64,000 bases of DNA from Planktotalea arctica (GCF_002105285.1 NZ_MUHR01000010.1:1-64000); one strand, 5' to 3'. Positions 1 to 8,263 are shown, counted from the stretch's first letter. Numbers and translations are program-made. The notes: generated by a model not told the origin, from the sequence alone.

Positions 1-37
1 GACAGGTCTTACGCCTCGCTTGCTTCCGTCTCGGCAT
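1..37 (-). CDS. Start of a truncated gene running off the left edge, possibly an IS21-type transposase
   Basis: Only 12 codons are visible (MPRRKQARRKTC). The reverse strand has an ATG preceded by a strong GGGAGGG ribosome binding site, and the reading frame continues past the window edge. The very basic N-terminus and the tandem 20-bp repeats just upstream (121-209) suggest the first gene of an insertion sequence whose end carries repeated transposase binding sites, as in the IS21 family. The family assignment is inference; the gene could equally be unrelated. Confidence 0.25.
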   Translation of the reverse strand, partial: MPRRKQARRKTC

Positions 38-120
38 GGTCCCTCCCGGCCTTGTTCAAGACCGACAGAATGCCGTAACGGCGCAGGCAATGACCAACCG
101 CGCACACGTCTCCCCAGAGC

Positions 121-209
121 TGTCCGGGAATTAGTGAAATACCTGTCCGGTAATTACTGAAACGCCTGTCCGGGATTTACTGAAATCCGTGTCCGGGAAT
201 TAGTGAAAC
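121..209. repeat. Four tandem 20-bp direct repeats with a 23-bp period
   Basis: Copies begin at 121, 144, 167 and 190, exactly 23 bp apart. The consensus is TGTCCGGGAATTAGTGAAAY followed by a 3-bp spacer; copies 2 and 3 differ from it at two or three positions. Such arrays occur at the ends of IS21-family elements (multiple transposase binding sites) and as plasmid iterons. The adjacent basic ORF start on the left favours an IS end. No replication gene lies next to it here. Confidence 0.6.
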
Positions 210-618
210 CCGCACCTACTGCTTGGCCATCAACACCAACTGTGCAGCCCTACCTGCGGCGCACTACCCTGCATCAGGTAATTTCGACGCTCGAACATCC
301 TGCCTGATCCCCGCTCGAGGTCTTCCGATGACTGCTGTGCAAAGCATGCAGAAGGCCCGATCCAGCGCCAAGCAAACGCCCGCCAAGCCGCACGCAGGCG
401 GCTCAGATCTAAAAGACGCTGGCAGGCAGAGCTTCCAATATGGATGACGCACTCAACAGAGCATGTCGATACAGCCTATCAAACCGAATGGCACAACCCA
501 CGCCCCGGCAAAACCGGCTCGTCGCGCTCAGGCTGTCGAACGCAATTGGGTGTTTAGAGGTCTTTTGGTTGAGCAATCAAGTTGAACACCAATCCGGCTT
601 CCAGCATCGCGTGCCACA
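210..618. other. Intergenic stretch without a recognisable gene
   Basis: The stretch lies between the 23-bp repeat array and the flagellin terminator. Short open frames exist on both strands, but none has a convincing ribosome binding site or a recognisable protein. It may be decayed mobile DNA. Nothing else is seen. Confidence 0.4.
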
Positions 619-624
619 TGAAAA

Positions 625-648
625 CAGGCCCGGAATGACCCGGGCCTG
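625..648 (-). terminator. Rho-independent terminator of the flagellin gene
   Basis: A hairpin with a 9-bp GC-rich stem (CAGGCCCGG / CCGGGCCTG) and a short loop is followed on the minus strand by TTTTC. It lies about 20 bp after the flagellin stop codon. This suits a highly expressed monocistronic gene. Confidence 0.75.
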
Positions 649-668
649 CCTTCGACGTTTTAGATCGC

Positions 669-3395
669 TTAGCCTTGCAGCAAGCTCAGCACACCTTGCT
701 TAGACGCATTCGCCTGAGCCAGCATCGCAGTGGATGCCTGCTGCAAGATCTGCGCCTTGGACATTGCTGTTGATTCAGCAGCGAAATCTGCATCTTCAAT
801 ACGGCCCCGGCTAGCCTCAATGTTAGTTGCAACGTTGGTCAGGTTGCTAACTGTGCTATCTAGACGGTTAGAAACAGAACCGAGGGTTGCACGCTGTGTG
901 TTCAAAGTCACAAGTGCAGCGTCAAGATTCTCGATCGCTGACAAAGCCGCTTCTGCCGACATTACACTTGCCGAACCCGAGCTGTTGCTCACAGAAATTG
1001 TATTGTCATCGTTAAGCGAAGCAATGATCGAGCCACCGCTTTGTTCGGTGATGGCACTTACCAACATCTTGGCAGTATCGGACACCGAATTGCTGTAAGC
1101 TGTTACCGATATAGCCGTCGAACCCAGAGAGAAGGAGATTTCGTCACCGGCGGCAACGCCACCGTCAAGGCTCAGAATGCCATTTTCCAGCGAAACGGCG
1201 ACACCATCACCGCCTACTCCAGTATTGGATACATCTGGGCCACTGGTCAACGTAATGATGGCTGTATTTGAGCCACCGTTGGCGATGCCAGTCACCGAGA
1301 AAAGACCAGCGGTTGCGACAAACGTTGCACCGGTAGCTGGATCAGTTGCGCTTGACGCCAAAGAGATTGCACCAGCGGCACCCACGCCGTTGTAATTGAC
1401 GTCGATACTTGTGCCGTCATCACCCAAAGAAATCGTAAAGCCGGTGGCAGCGGCGGCTGCAGTCGCGTAGTCGGTGTCAGCCTGAAGGCCAGCTAAAACG
1501 GTAGCCATATTTTCATGTGCAGCAATAGTAGTATAGGCGAGTTCTACGTTAGCACCAGCGGCGTCAGCTATTGTAAGTGTAAATACATCACCGATGTTTG
1601 CTACCTGTCCTACATCGACGGCCACGTTGGCTTGTGCCACACGACCACTTGTCGTTGACGTTGCTGCGACGTCCACTCCGGCCAAACCAGCGTCATCCAC
1701 AACAGATTTCATCTGAGCGGCAACACCTGCCATCGTATTTTCGAAACCGTCATCGCCGACAGTTATCGAAAAATTCTGCCCCTGAACATCGAAAGAAATT
1801 GTATCGCCAACTTCCATCAAATCGTCGGTACTTGTGACAGTCACAGTTGCCGACGCTACACTGCCAGCGGTTGTGGCGATTGATGTTTCTAGCGTGCCAT
1901 TGTCGGATGTGATCGCCGCATTGGCGGCTGCAACCGTATTCGCAAGAGTGACAACTCCAGCAGCAGATGTAGCAGCAACCCCCGTGATCTCTGCGTCATT
2001 GATGGCTTGGGTAAACTGAGCAGCAATACCAGTTACAGAGTCATCATACCCGTCATCGGTGGATGCAGTGATGCTAATATCCGTACCGTTGATGTTTGTC
2101 GTGTATGTGGCACCATCTTCAAAGATTGCATTTGTGAAGGTATAAGTTTCATTTGCCTCACTATAGACCACCGCTGGGTCGGCGGCAGTGCCGACAGCTT
2201 TAGTGATCGTGTCGATCTTTGGATCTACGGACTGCGACAAGCTGATCGATCCGTCCCCGTTGTCTATCACAGAAACATTGCCAGTAAGACCCGCTAGGTT
2301 CTCAATCACGCTCTTTGCCTGCGCGCCAAGCCCGGCCAAGCTATCTTCAAAGCCATCTGCATCGCTCGACGTCAACGTAACGGCGACACCGTTCACGTTA
2401 AAGGACCAAACGTCCCCGTTTTCTACATCACCAGCGAAGGTAATCGTATCGCCTGAGGCGGAAATACCTTCATTGTTATTTCCCATAGTACCACTTGTTG
2501 TGGCCAAATTATCGATCAGCGGTGTCGCCGATTGTGAAAAAGACACCGATCCGTCACCATTGTCGGTTGCGGTCACGTATTGGCTCAGGGTTGCATCTGC
2601 TGCCACCACACTGGCCAATTGCGCGCTGAAGCCAGCCGCATCATCACCAAACGCATCAGCAGCAGCCAATGTGACTGTCACCGTGACGTCGTTGATATCC
2701 ACAGTGAAAGAGTCGGCCGCGGTCCAGGACCCATTTAAAGAAACTGTGTTGCCGTCGATCGCCAACTGGCCAATTGTGCTGTTGCTGCCAACTGTGGCTA
2801 CTTTGATGTTCGAAATTTCTGGGGCGCTGCCCTCGTCTCCGGAAAGACCAAGCGCTTGTGTTGTCATCGCGCCGATGCTCACGGTAATTGCGTTATTCGC
2901 TGCACCAGATGAACCGACTTGAAGATTGAATGACTTGGTGTCGCTTGTGCTGGTCGCAAGAGCAGCGCCACTCGTCCCGTTTAGCAGCTGCTTGCCACCC
3001 CAGGTTGTGGTGCTGGCGATTCTGTTAATTTCGGTACCAAGCTGGTCCATCTCGACTTGCAGGTTCGCGCGATCAGAATCGTTGTTCGTATCGTTCGACG
3101 CCTGAACCGCAAGTTCACGCATCCGCTGGAGAATATTCTCGACTTCGATCTGGGCACCTTCAGCAGTGTCGACGAGGCTTTGGCCATCCATCGCATTGCG
3201 GATGGCCTGATTGGTGCCGCGAATTTCAGATTCCATACGCGACGCAATCGCGACACCAGCAGCGTCATCAGATGCAGAATTGATGCGCTTGCCAGTTGCA
3301 AGGCGCTCCATCGAGGATTCCATACCTTTGCTAACGCTCGTCGCAGAAGATGCGGCCATCAATGCGGCCGTATTTGTTCCAATTGAAAGTGCCAT
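669..3395 (-). CDS. fliC: Giant flagellin (filament protein), 908 aa
   Basis: This is the filament subunit exported by the flagellar type III system. The N-terminal D0/D1 region (residues 1 to about 170, with the SGKRINSASDDAAG-type motif) and the C-terminal D1/D0 region (last ~90 residues, ending in QANASKQGVLSLLQG) are typical. Flagellins are usually about 270-500 aa; here about 580 extra residues lie between. They contain five or six degenerate modules of about 100 residues, with a beta-rich 'GD..SF.VNG' start and a later 'DNGDGS(I/V)S' segment. The ATG at 3395 was chosen over an upstream in-frame start because GGGAG lies 7 bp before it. It is monocistronic with a terminator. FliS, its likely chaperone, is encoded at 11.9 kb. 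The family call is secure; the function of the insertion is unknown. Confidence 0.95.
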   Translation of the reverse strand: MALSIGTNTAALMAASSATSVSKGMESSMERLATGKRINSASDDAAGVAIASRMESEIRGTNQAIRNAMDGQSLVDTAEGAQIEVENILQRMRELAVQASNDTNNDSDRANLQVEMDQLGTEINRIASTTTWGGKQLLNGTSGAALATSTSDTKSFNLQVGSSGAANNAITVSIGAMTTQALGLSGDEGSAPEISNIKVATVGSNSTIGQLAIDGNTVSLNGSWTAADSFTVDINDVTVTVTLAAADAFGDDAAGFSAQLASVVAADATLSQYVTATDNGDGSVSFSQSATPLIDNLATTSGTMGNNNEGISASGDTITFAGDVENGDVWSFNVNGVAVTLTSSDADGFEDSLAGLGAQAKSVIENLAGLTGNVSVIDNGDGSISLSQSVDPKIDTITKAVGTAADPAVVYSEANETYTFTNAIFEDGATYTTNINGTDISITASTDDGYDDSVTGIAAQFTQAINDAEITGVAATSAAGVVTLANTVAAANAAITSDNGTLETSIATTAGSVASATVTVTSTDDLMEVGDTISFDVQGQNFSITVGDDGFENTMAGVAAQMKSVVDDAGLAGVDVAATSTTSGRVAQANVAVDVGQVANIGDVFTLTIADAAGANVELAYTTIAAHENMATVLAGLQADTDYATAAAAATGFTISLGDDGTSIDVNYNGVGAAGAISLASSATDPATGATFVATAGLFSVTGIANGGSNTAIITLTSGPDVSNTGVGGDGVAVSLENGILSLDGGVAAGDEISFSLGSTAISVTAYSNSVSDTAKMLVSAITEQSGGSIIASLNDDNTISVSNSSGSASVMSAEAALSAIENLDAALVTLNTQRATLGSVSNRLDSTVSNLTNVATNIEASRGRIEDADFAAESTAMSKAQILQQASTAMLAQANASKQGVLSLLQG
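960..2735 (-). repeat. Degenerate ~100-residue repeat modules inside flagellin
   Basis: Module starts fall at about residues 222, 322, 424, 525, 598 and 747 of the flagellin. The first four are spaced close to 100 residues. Recurrent elements are a 'GD.(F/W/I)(S/T)F.(V/I)(N/Q)G' strand pair, a 'DGFEDS..G..AQ..SV(I/V)' helix and a 'NGDGS' strand. The DNA is too diverged to align as simple repeats, so these are old duplications seen at protein level only. Confidence 0.6.
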
Positions 3396-3512
3396 TACAC
3401 TTCTCCCTATCAAAAGTTTAGAGGCACAGGCATCCTGAAAAGCCGATCCTCAAACCGCTTGGCACTATTCTGCGCACTTCGGTTCGCTTAGAGTAACGGC
3501 CATAAACATCCG

Positions 3513-3540
3513 GTTTTAGCAAATTGAGTAAAAACTTTTA
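3513..3540 (-). promoter_or_regulatory. Weak candidate sigma28 (FliA) promoter of flagellin
   Basis: On the minus strand, AAAA, a 15-bp spacer and GCTAAAAC resemble the sigma28 pattern TAAA-N15-GCCGATAA about 120 bp before the flagellin start. The -10 match is poor. No sigma54 site with correct spacing was found in this interval, and FliA and FlgM are encoded in the window, so FliA control of flagellin is expected on general grounds. Confidence 0.25.
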
Positions 3541-3610
3541 AAACAATTGGAATTGTTCACGCGATCATTCGGTTTTAAACTCTACCAAACGGATAATTGC
3601 TAGGAACCCA

Positions 3611-4282
3611 GTGATGCCCTGCGCCAACAGCTTCTTTTATGCACCGCTTCGCAAGAACACCCTGCGCGCAGCAGGTTTTTTTGCACTCATGGCGCTGCAA
3701 ACGGCCAGCGCAAGCGCTGAAGACCCCTACCAAGCCGCGATGCGCGCTGTGAAGGCGAACGACTTCGCACAGGCCGTCACCCTATTCGAACCTCTTGCAC
3801 AATCCGATGATCATGACGCCCAGTATAATCTGGCGATCTTGCTAAAATCGGGCAAAGGACGACCACAACACTTTACGCAAGCCCTCGAATGGGCGTGGCT
3901 CTCGCAGCTTGGCGGCGTTGAACGCGCGCAATCGCTCAGCGAAGAACTTGCAGCGCTGGTCCCTCCTGCGCAACGCGATGAATGCCTCGAAAAAATAGGG
4001 GCCCACCTCGAAGCACGCCTCGCGCGCGGCGAGTCGGGCGCTGTCATGCAATACGTGACATACAAAAGCGAAATCCTACCCAAACCGGATTTTCAATCCG
4101 CATATGTCTGGTCATTAATTGGCGCTGCGCTTGACTTGCAGGATGCCGCGCAGATGCGCGATCAATTCGCCGAAGACCTTGATCCAAAGACGATAGCAAC
4201 AGCCCAGGACACCGCCCGCGCGATGTTTCAGGAACAGAATATGACCGCTCTGTTCAGATCTCAGGATGATGTGGATTCGTGA
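3611..4282 (+). CDS. Periplasmic Sel1-repeat protein, possibly MotX-like
   Basis: The 223-residue product has an N-terminal signal peptide (hydrophobic stretch about residues 18-36, ending ASASA). A tetratricopeptide/Sel1-like segment follows (NDFAQAVTLFEPLAQ, then DAQYNLAILLKSGKG and ALEWAWLSQLGG). MotX of Vibrio polar motors is a secreted Sel1-repeat protein of similar length that joins the T-ring around the stator. Given FlgT and FlgP nearby, a MotX-like role is reasonable but inferred. It is divergent from flagellin and converges with the membrane-protein gene on the other strand. It starts at GTG 3611 or ATG 3614. Confidence 0.6.
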   Translation: MMPCANSFFYAPLRKNTLRAAGFFALMALQTASASAEDPYQAAMRAVKANDFAQAVTLFEPLAQSDDHDAQYNLAILLKSGKGRPQHFTQALEWAWLSQLGGVERAQSLSEELAALVPPAQRDECLEKIGAHLEARLARGESGAVMQYVTYKSEILPKPDFQSAYVWSLIGAALDLQDAAQMRDQFAEDLDPKTIATAQDTARAMFQEQNMTALFRSQDDVDS

Positions 4283-4677
4283 CACATCATTGCAACGCGC
4301 ACTTCGTCTTGGCTTAAACCATGGACGGACGCTGCTTTGGCGATGCTCATACCGGCCCCCACATCAGCCAACATCTCCGAAAGCGCTGTACTATTTTTGA
4401 CAGGCTCATCTTCAAAACGCTCTTCTTCGACAGGCTCGTCTTTAACAAGCTCCGTAGGCTCGATCTGCAAATCGACCTCTGCAATAGCCTCAAAAAATTG
4501 GGCATCTGCTAGGACAGGCTCGCCGTTCGATATATAGCCCGGCTCAATGCGTGTCTTTACACTGCCGACAAGTCGAGCCGCAGCCCTGCGCTTCAACAGA
4601 CCGCGCAACACAAAAAGCAGCACTATAAAAATGCTGCCGAATAACGCCATTTCTTCCAAGGCAACCGTTTCAATCAT
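4261..4677 (-). CDS. Single-pass membrane protein with a C-terminal HTH-like tail, last gene of the flgP-flgA operon
   Basis: The product is about 138 aa with one N-terminal membrane helix (ALFGSIFIVLLFVLRGLL), a basic stretch, an acidic Glu-rich linker and a C-terminal segment (MSIAKAASVHGLSQDEVRVAM). That layout recalls small DUF2802/DUF6115-type proteins found in flagellar or chemotaxis loci, but the match is by pattern only. Candidate starts are GTG 4689, ATG 4677 and ATG 4650. Its 3' end overlaps the convergent Sel1-protein gene by 22 bp. Function unknown; co-transcription with flgN and flgM is likely. Confidence 0.5.
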   Translation of the reverse strand: MIETVALEEMALFGSIFIVLLFVLRGLLKRRAAARLVGSVKTRIEPGYISNGEPVLADAQFFEAIAEVDLQIEPTELVKDEPVEEERFEDEPVKNSTALSEMLADVGAGMSIAKAASVHGLSQDEVRVAMMCHESTSS

Positions 4678-4718
4678 TCGCCGATCCACTCACCTACACA
4701 ACACGTTAACTGCATGCG

Positions 4719-4997
4719 TCAATATTTTGATGCACCTGGCAATACTTTGACAGCCCCCGCAACAGGCGATCTCAATTCTGCGCTTTTGGCAGAATAAACC
4801 AACTCGTACAACAACTCACGATTCAAACCTACGAGCCTTGGATCACTTGCATCGACCACCTCGACGAGCGCGCTCAATTTCTCCAAGACCTCGCCAGCCA
4901 AAACAGCGTACTGATCCGCATTACTGCGCGCTAACCTCAACTCATCCAGTAACGCAGTGAATACCTCGATAGGTTCATCTGCGTTCGGGCTTTTCAT
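4719..4997 (-). CDS. flgN: Small helical protein after flgM, probable FlgN-type chaperone
   Basis: The 92-residue product appears mostly helical (for example VFTALLDELRLARSNADQYAVLAGEVLEKLSALVEV). Its ATG overlaps the flgM stop codon (TGATG), indicating translational coupling. In gammaproteobacterial-type clusters flgN follows flgA-flgM and encodes the export chaperone for FlgK and FlgL. FlgN is usually about 140 aa, so this one is short. The call rests on position and helical character, not on a diagnostic motif. Confidence 0.45.
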   Translation of the reverse strand: MKSPNADEPIEVFTALLDELRLARSNADQYAVLAGEVLEKLSALVEVVDASDPRLVGLNRELLYELVYSAKSAELRSPVAGAVKVLPGASKY

Positions 4998-5335
4998 CAG
5001 CTCAGCGATTCAAACGCAGCCGCAAGACCATCCACGATTTTCGAATAGTCCAGAGGGTAGTCATTCGTACTAATCGCCTCTTGAATGCGCGTCACCGCTT
5101 CAATGTCAATTGGAGCCGGCTCTTCCTGCATCTTTGCAAGGACTTGCGCCACTGCTGAATCAACTTGTACCGCAGGCCTATCAGCCGCGGAAACCGGGTT
5201 GACAGGTGCCGCTGCACCCAGATTAGCCGCTTGCGAACTATCCCCTGGTGACACATTTACTCTTGGCGCGGCCGACACATCTGGCATCTTAATTGATGTC
5301 ATAGTCCCGGTAAGATTTTGCGTTGCATCTACCAT
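4997..5335 (-). CDS. flgM: Anti-sigma28 factor FlgM
   Basis: The 112-residue product has a low-complexity, apparently disordered N-terminal half. The C-terminal segment (IDIEAVTRIQEAISTNDYPL, then a short helix with ..YSKIVDGLAAAFESL) matches the FlgM sigma-binding region. FlgM holds FliA inactive until it is exported through the finished hook-basal body. FliA is encoded at 42.3 kb. AGGAG lies 7 bp before the ATG. The gene follows flgA and overlaps the putative flgN. Confidence 0.8.
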   Translation of the reverse strand: MVDATQNLTGTMTSIKMPDVSAAPRVNVSPGDSSQAANLGAAAPVNPVSAADRPAVQVDSAVAQVLAKMQEEPAPIDIEAVTRIQEAISTNDYPLDYSKIVDGLAAAFESLS

Positions 5336-5368
5336 ATTAATTCTCCTATCAGAAATTGTAACGGCATA

Positions 5369-6106
5369 CTACTCGCGACCTTTAGCAATTATTTCAACTT
5401 TCTTCTCGCCAGTAACTTTGCCTAACAAAACCTTACCACTCCGAGCGTTTTCAACGCGTATTCTATCGCCAAACTGGCCGGTTTCAAGTGCCACGCCAGT
5501 AGAGAGAATTTCGATACCCCCCCGCACGATCCGCAGAGCCAGAATGTCATCCTCCTCCACACTCCACTCTCGCGCAAGGTGACGCGGCATCAAGGCGATC
5601 TGCGGCGTCAGTGACTGATCCATCAGGCGCCCCATAACCTGATCAATGCTGGCATAAATACTCCCCGTTGACAGTGTTTCAATCGGCCGCATTTCAACGT
5701 CACCCGGCTGAATACGATCACCGCGGCGCAAAGGCCGTGTCAGAAAAACTGCGCGAAGGTCTGCAGCAACGTTGGGCACTGGATTGAATATCTGCGCGCC
5801 TTTCACCTGCGAACGCACTGCAATTTGCCACTTGGCGGGCGATGGACAAATGACATTCACACTGCGCCAACCACCAAAAGTCGGCTCAACGATCAACGGC
5901 GCGTCACACAAGTAGAACTGCTTTTGCGGCAACAGGCTAGGTGCCGCAGCTTCCCCAGCAGCGGCCAAGCGCTTGATAATAGCCTCGCGCACTTCGACAC
6001 CATCGACAATACGCGGCTCAGCCGCGCAAACGCTCGCTGCAAACAACGCCATCCCGACCAGAACAGCCCAGAAAAGACGCACGACATCAGAAGAAATAGA
6101 TGTCAT
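5369..6106 (-). CDS. flgA: FlgA, periplasmic P-ring assembly chaperone
   Basis: The 245-residue product has a signal peptide (cleavage near VCAAEP). The C-terminal half is SAF/ChapFlgA-like: TRPLRRGDRIQPGDVEMRPI, then a region ending GDRIRVENARSGKVLLGKV, typical of FlgA. FlgA helps FlgI assemble into the P-ring. The ATG at 6106 was chosen because GGAGG lies 6 bp before it; an upstream in-frame start at 6124 lacks this. It overlaps the preceding LysM-protein gene by 20 bp and lies in the same operon as flgM. Confidence 0.9.
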   Translation of the reverse strand: MTSISSDVVRLFWAVLVGMALFAASVCAAEPRIVDGVEVREAIIKRLAAAGEAAAPSLLPQKQFYLCDAPLIVEPTFGGWRSVNVICPSPAKWQIAVRSQVKGAQIFNPVPNVAADLRAVFLTRPLRRGDRIQPGDVEMRPIETLSTGSIYASIDQVMGRLMDQSLTPQIALMPRHLAREWSVEEDDILALRIVRGGIEILSTGVALETGQFGDRIRVENARSGKVLLGKVTGEKKVEIIAKGRE

Positions 6107-6428
6107 CAATATCCTCCAGATCAATCTCGGCCAAAGGCAGTGTCAGCACAGACCCCGCCAGCAAGAAATCCACGTTTCCACGGCGAAACGCCCTTGGATT
6201 TAACCTGAGTATCTCGCTCATGAGATACGCGTGATCCTGCTCCGGCCCAAAATGGCGTTGCACGATACTATAAAGTGTCTCACCTCTGACAACTTCATGC
6301 AGTGCCCCGCCCGACCCATCATTCTGCTCCAGATCGCTGTTATACTGGAACACCACATAGGCATCCTGCGCACTCAATGGCGCGGCGAACACCCATCCAA
6401 GCACAACAATCACGCGGCCCATTTTCAT
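6087..6428 (-). CDS. Secreted LysM-like protein in the flgT-flgA operon
   Basis: The 113-residue product has a signal peptide (MGRVIVVLGWVFAAPLSA). A LysM/FimV-type segment follows: VVRGETLYSIVQRHFGPEQD, then EILRLNPRAFRRGNVDFLLAG and SVLTLPL. This pattern binds or lies near peptidoglycan. The ATG starts one base after the flgT stop codon, and the 3' end overlaps flgA. Its position suggests a role near the P/H-ring; in the Vibrio flgOPT loci a third periplasmic gene also sits here. The exact family is not established. Confidence 0.6.
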   Translation of the reverse strand: MKMGRVIVVLGWVFAAPLSAQDAYVVFQYNSDLEQNDGSGGALHEVVRGETLYSIVQRHFGPEQDHAYLMSEILRLNPRAFRRGNVDFLLAGSVLTLPLAEIDLEDIDDIYFF

Positions 6429-6429
6429 G

Positions 6430-7578
6430 TTACGGTCGCCCCGCATTGAACCGCACACTAGCACCCAAAAGGTTCTGACCAGCCCGCGCCGTATTCATCG
6501 GCTTCACAATCGCACTGCTCTGGGCCAATTCAACAACCCGCAAGACGGACCACATCTGGCCGCGCCCTTCGACAAACGCGAGGCTTTGGCGCGTCAAGCC
6601 GTCGCGCGCGCCCAATTCTACGCGAAAGCGATCCTTTCCAGCCGCTTGCAAAGGGGCAACCAAAGGCGCGCAGGCAAACTGCTCAAGCAACGGCACCACC
6701 CCTGCCCCCATCTTTTCGGATAGCTCCGCCGCAGCGCCCTGCTGGTCTTTGCGCGACACCACATTCAACGCGCGCCAAGGCGTATCCGGCGAAATCTTCA
6801 ACTTATGCGTCACACTCACCGTGCGTCCGCGCGATGGTGCCGCTGCATCAATGATCCGCGCGTCCAGCGTGACATTCACACTGCGCGCCCGCATCGACAT
6901 ACCGTCTGCAACCCACTTCAACTCAAGGGCACGGGTGTTTTCTGGCAGCTTTGTCGGTCCCGCCTGCGAAGCCGTAGCGCCCCCCGTCAGCAACGTTTGG
7001 TAATCGAAATTCGATTGCACTTTCACGCTTGGCTGCGCGCGCACTGCACGCATTGAAATGTCGCTCTGTGTTATCTTGATCTTCGCCGCGCCGCTTAGCA
7101 CCGCCAACATCTCTTCATGTGCGAGTAGCAATGCGTCCTTCATCCAAAGCGGGGTCTTTGCGCTGGCATATACCTGCGGGCGCACCGCCGTCAGCACGAC
7201 ATCCGGGCGCACACTGCACCCAAGATCCGGCTGTGTACCGACATACGCCTCGATCGTCACCTCGTAGTGGCTACTCGCCTTTTGCTCGCGCAGAACTGCA
7301 AAATCCAGAATTCTGCTTGAGGGGCGCAGCAAAACTGCCTCGCCAGCCAACACACCTTGGTCAGCAAGCGAAAACCCGTCCACCTCGGCACCGCCCGCCA
7401 GCGAAGCCTGATAGAGTGCATCCTCCAAAGCACGGCGACGCACCAGCGTGTCATTGCCCGCCTCAAGAGCGGCGCGACCTGTTACGCGCACCATTTCTGC
7501 CGCTGACGTCTGCGGCACAAGCAACAGCACCGACAAGCACAGCAAAAGGCAAAACCTATGAAACCCGAGAGCGGTCAA
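6430..7578 (-). CDS. flgT: FlgT, H-ring protein of the basal body
   Basis: The 382-residue product has a signal peptide and the FlgT N-terminal domain pattern: VRVTGRAALEAGNDTLVRRRALEDALYQASL, split by (G)G(A)EVDGFS. A middle domain with SVNVTLDARIIDAA and a C-terminal SH3-like part ending in a mature beta-rich tail follow. In Vibrio FlgT builds the H-ring around the LP-ring and recruits MotX/MotY. The R. sphaeroides homologue is reported as a distant one; this one is long enough for all three domains. It starts 2 bp after flgP. Confidence 0.85.
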   Translation of the reverse strand: MTALGFHRFCLLLCLSVLLLVPQTSAAEMVRVTGRAALEAGNDTLVRRRALEDALYQASLAGGAEVDGFSLADQGVLAGEAVLLRPSSRILDFAVLREQKASSHYEVTIEAYVGTQPDLGCSVRPDVVLTAVRPQVYASAKTPLWMKDALLLAHEEMLAVLSGAAKIKITQSDISMRAVRAQPSVKVQSNFDYQTLLTGGATASQAGPTKLPENTRALELKWVADGMSMRARSVNVTLDARIIDAAAPSRGRTVSVTHKLKISPDTPWRALNVVSRKDQQGAAAELSEKMGAGVVPLLEQFACAPLVAPLQAAGKDRFRVELGARDGLTRQSLAFVEGRGQMWSVLRVVELAQSSAIVKPMNTARAGQNLLGASVRFNAGRP

Positions 7579-7580
7579 AC

Positions 7581-8093
7581 CTATCGCGCCGCCTTCATAA
7601 TCCGCGAGATCATGTCACGGTCCAATTCCAGCACGACCTCATAAGTGTCCTTACCAACGGGATTGATACGCACCGTGCGCGCCCCGCGAATGGTTCCAGC
7701 GACCGCTGTGCGCGTCGTGTCGTTCTGCAAAACCGCATTTATCACAGTTGTCTGCGAATTGAGCTGCATACCATGCACCTGCTCGGTCAGATCACGCATC
7801 GCGTTCAACCGTGCAACGCGGATCGCCATCAGCCGCTTCTGATTGACGTTGCGCGCAGGCTGCACCGATATCGTCGCATAGCCCGTACCGATAATGCTAG
7901 GCACCGTCGCTTTGCTCACTGCAACGTCCGTGCTGTCCAATGCCGCTTCAATAGCAGCCGCATCTCGCACCGCAGGCGCCTGACTTTCGGGCAGCGCTAC
8001 AAGCCCCGTCAGCATATTGCAGCCTGCCAGAAACAACAAAGATCCAAGAAGCCCCGCCACAGCAAAGCCACCAAAGTTACCGGATTTGCGCAT
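7581..8093 (-). CDS. flgP: FlgP, outer-membrane lipoprotein of the H-ring region
   Basis: The 170-residue product has a lipobox LAGC at residues 22-25. A conserved LPP20/FlgP core follows (GTGYATISVQPARNVNQKRL, then MAIRVARLNAMRDLTEQVHGM...), ending in a VVLELDRDMI strand. FlgP is needed for motility in Vibrio and forms outer-membrane-associated rings in some bacteria. The ATG at 8093 has AAGGAG at good spacing; longer in-frame starts lack it. It is the first gene of the minus-strand operon and has a sigma54 site 45-60 bp upstream. Confidence 0.85.
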   Translation of the reverse strand: MRKSGNFGGFAVAGLLGSLLFLAGCNMLTGLVALPESQAPAVRDAAAIEAALDSTDVAVSKATVPSIIGTGYATISVQPARNVNQKRLMAIRVARLNAMRDLTEQVHGMQLNSQTTVINAVLQNDTTRTAVAGTIRGARTVRINPVGKDTYEVVLELDRDMISRIMKAAR

Positions 8094-8137
8094 GATGTAC
8101 TCCTTAAGTCGTTTCAGCTCAAATATTGCCCGCTCCA

Positions 8138-8153
8138 TGCACATGCCGTGCCA
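8138..8153 (-). promoter_or_regulatory. Sigma54-like promoter of the flgP-flgT-flgA operon
   Basis: The minus-strand site TGGCACGGCATGTGCA keeps the GG-N10-GC spacing of the sigma54 -24/-12 elements. It lies 45-60 bp upstream of the flgP ATG and about 40 bp from the oppositely oriented flhA promoter. It probably drives flgP through the unknown membrane-protein gene. Confidence 0.65.
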
Positions 8154-8193
8154 GCCAGCGAAAACGCAGCACACTTCGGCAAAAATTCAAAAG

Positions 8194-8209
8194 TGGCACG
8201 ATCTTTGCC
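8194..8209 (+). promoter_or_regulatory. Sigma54 promoter of flhA
   Basis: TGGCACGATCTTTGCC is a full match to TGGCAC-N5-TTGC, 55-70 bp before the flhA ATG. It probably drives flhA-flhF-fliS and the following small gene. Confidence 0.8.
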
Positions 8210-8263
8210 TTTTGTTTGCACAGGCCGATCACCCGCCTACGCCAATGTTTAAGGACCAAAGCA

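Noticed and set aside
2188-2922. 244-aa plus-strand frame opposite flagellin
   Set aside because: Antisense of a well-supported gene and of low-complexity composition.
3459-3475. TTGGCACTATTCTGC, sigma54-like sequence before the Sel1 gene
   Set aside because: GG and GC are 9 bp (or 11 bp) apart, not 10, so it does not fit sigma54 spacing.
7119-8252. 377-aa plus-strand open frame opposite flgT and flgP
   Set aside because: It is the antisense shadow of two clear minus-strand genes, with Arg/Pro/His-rich composition and no ribosome binding site.
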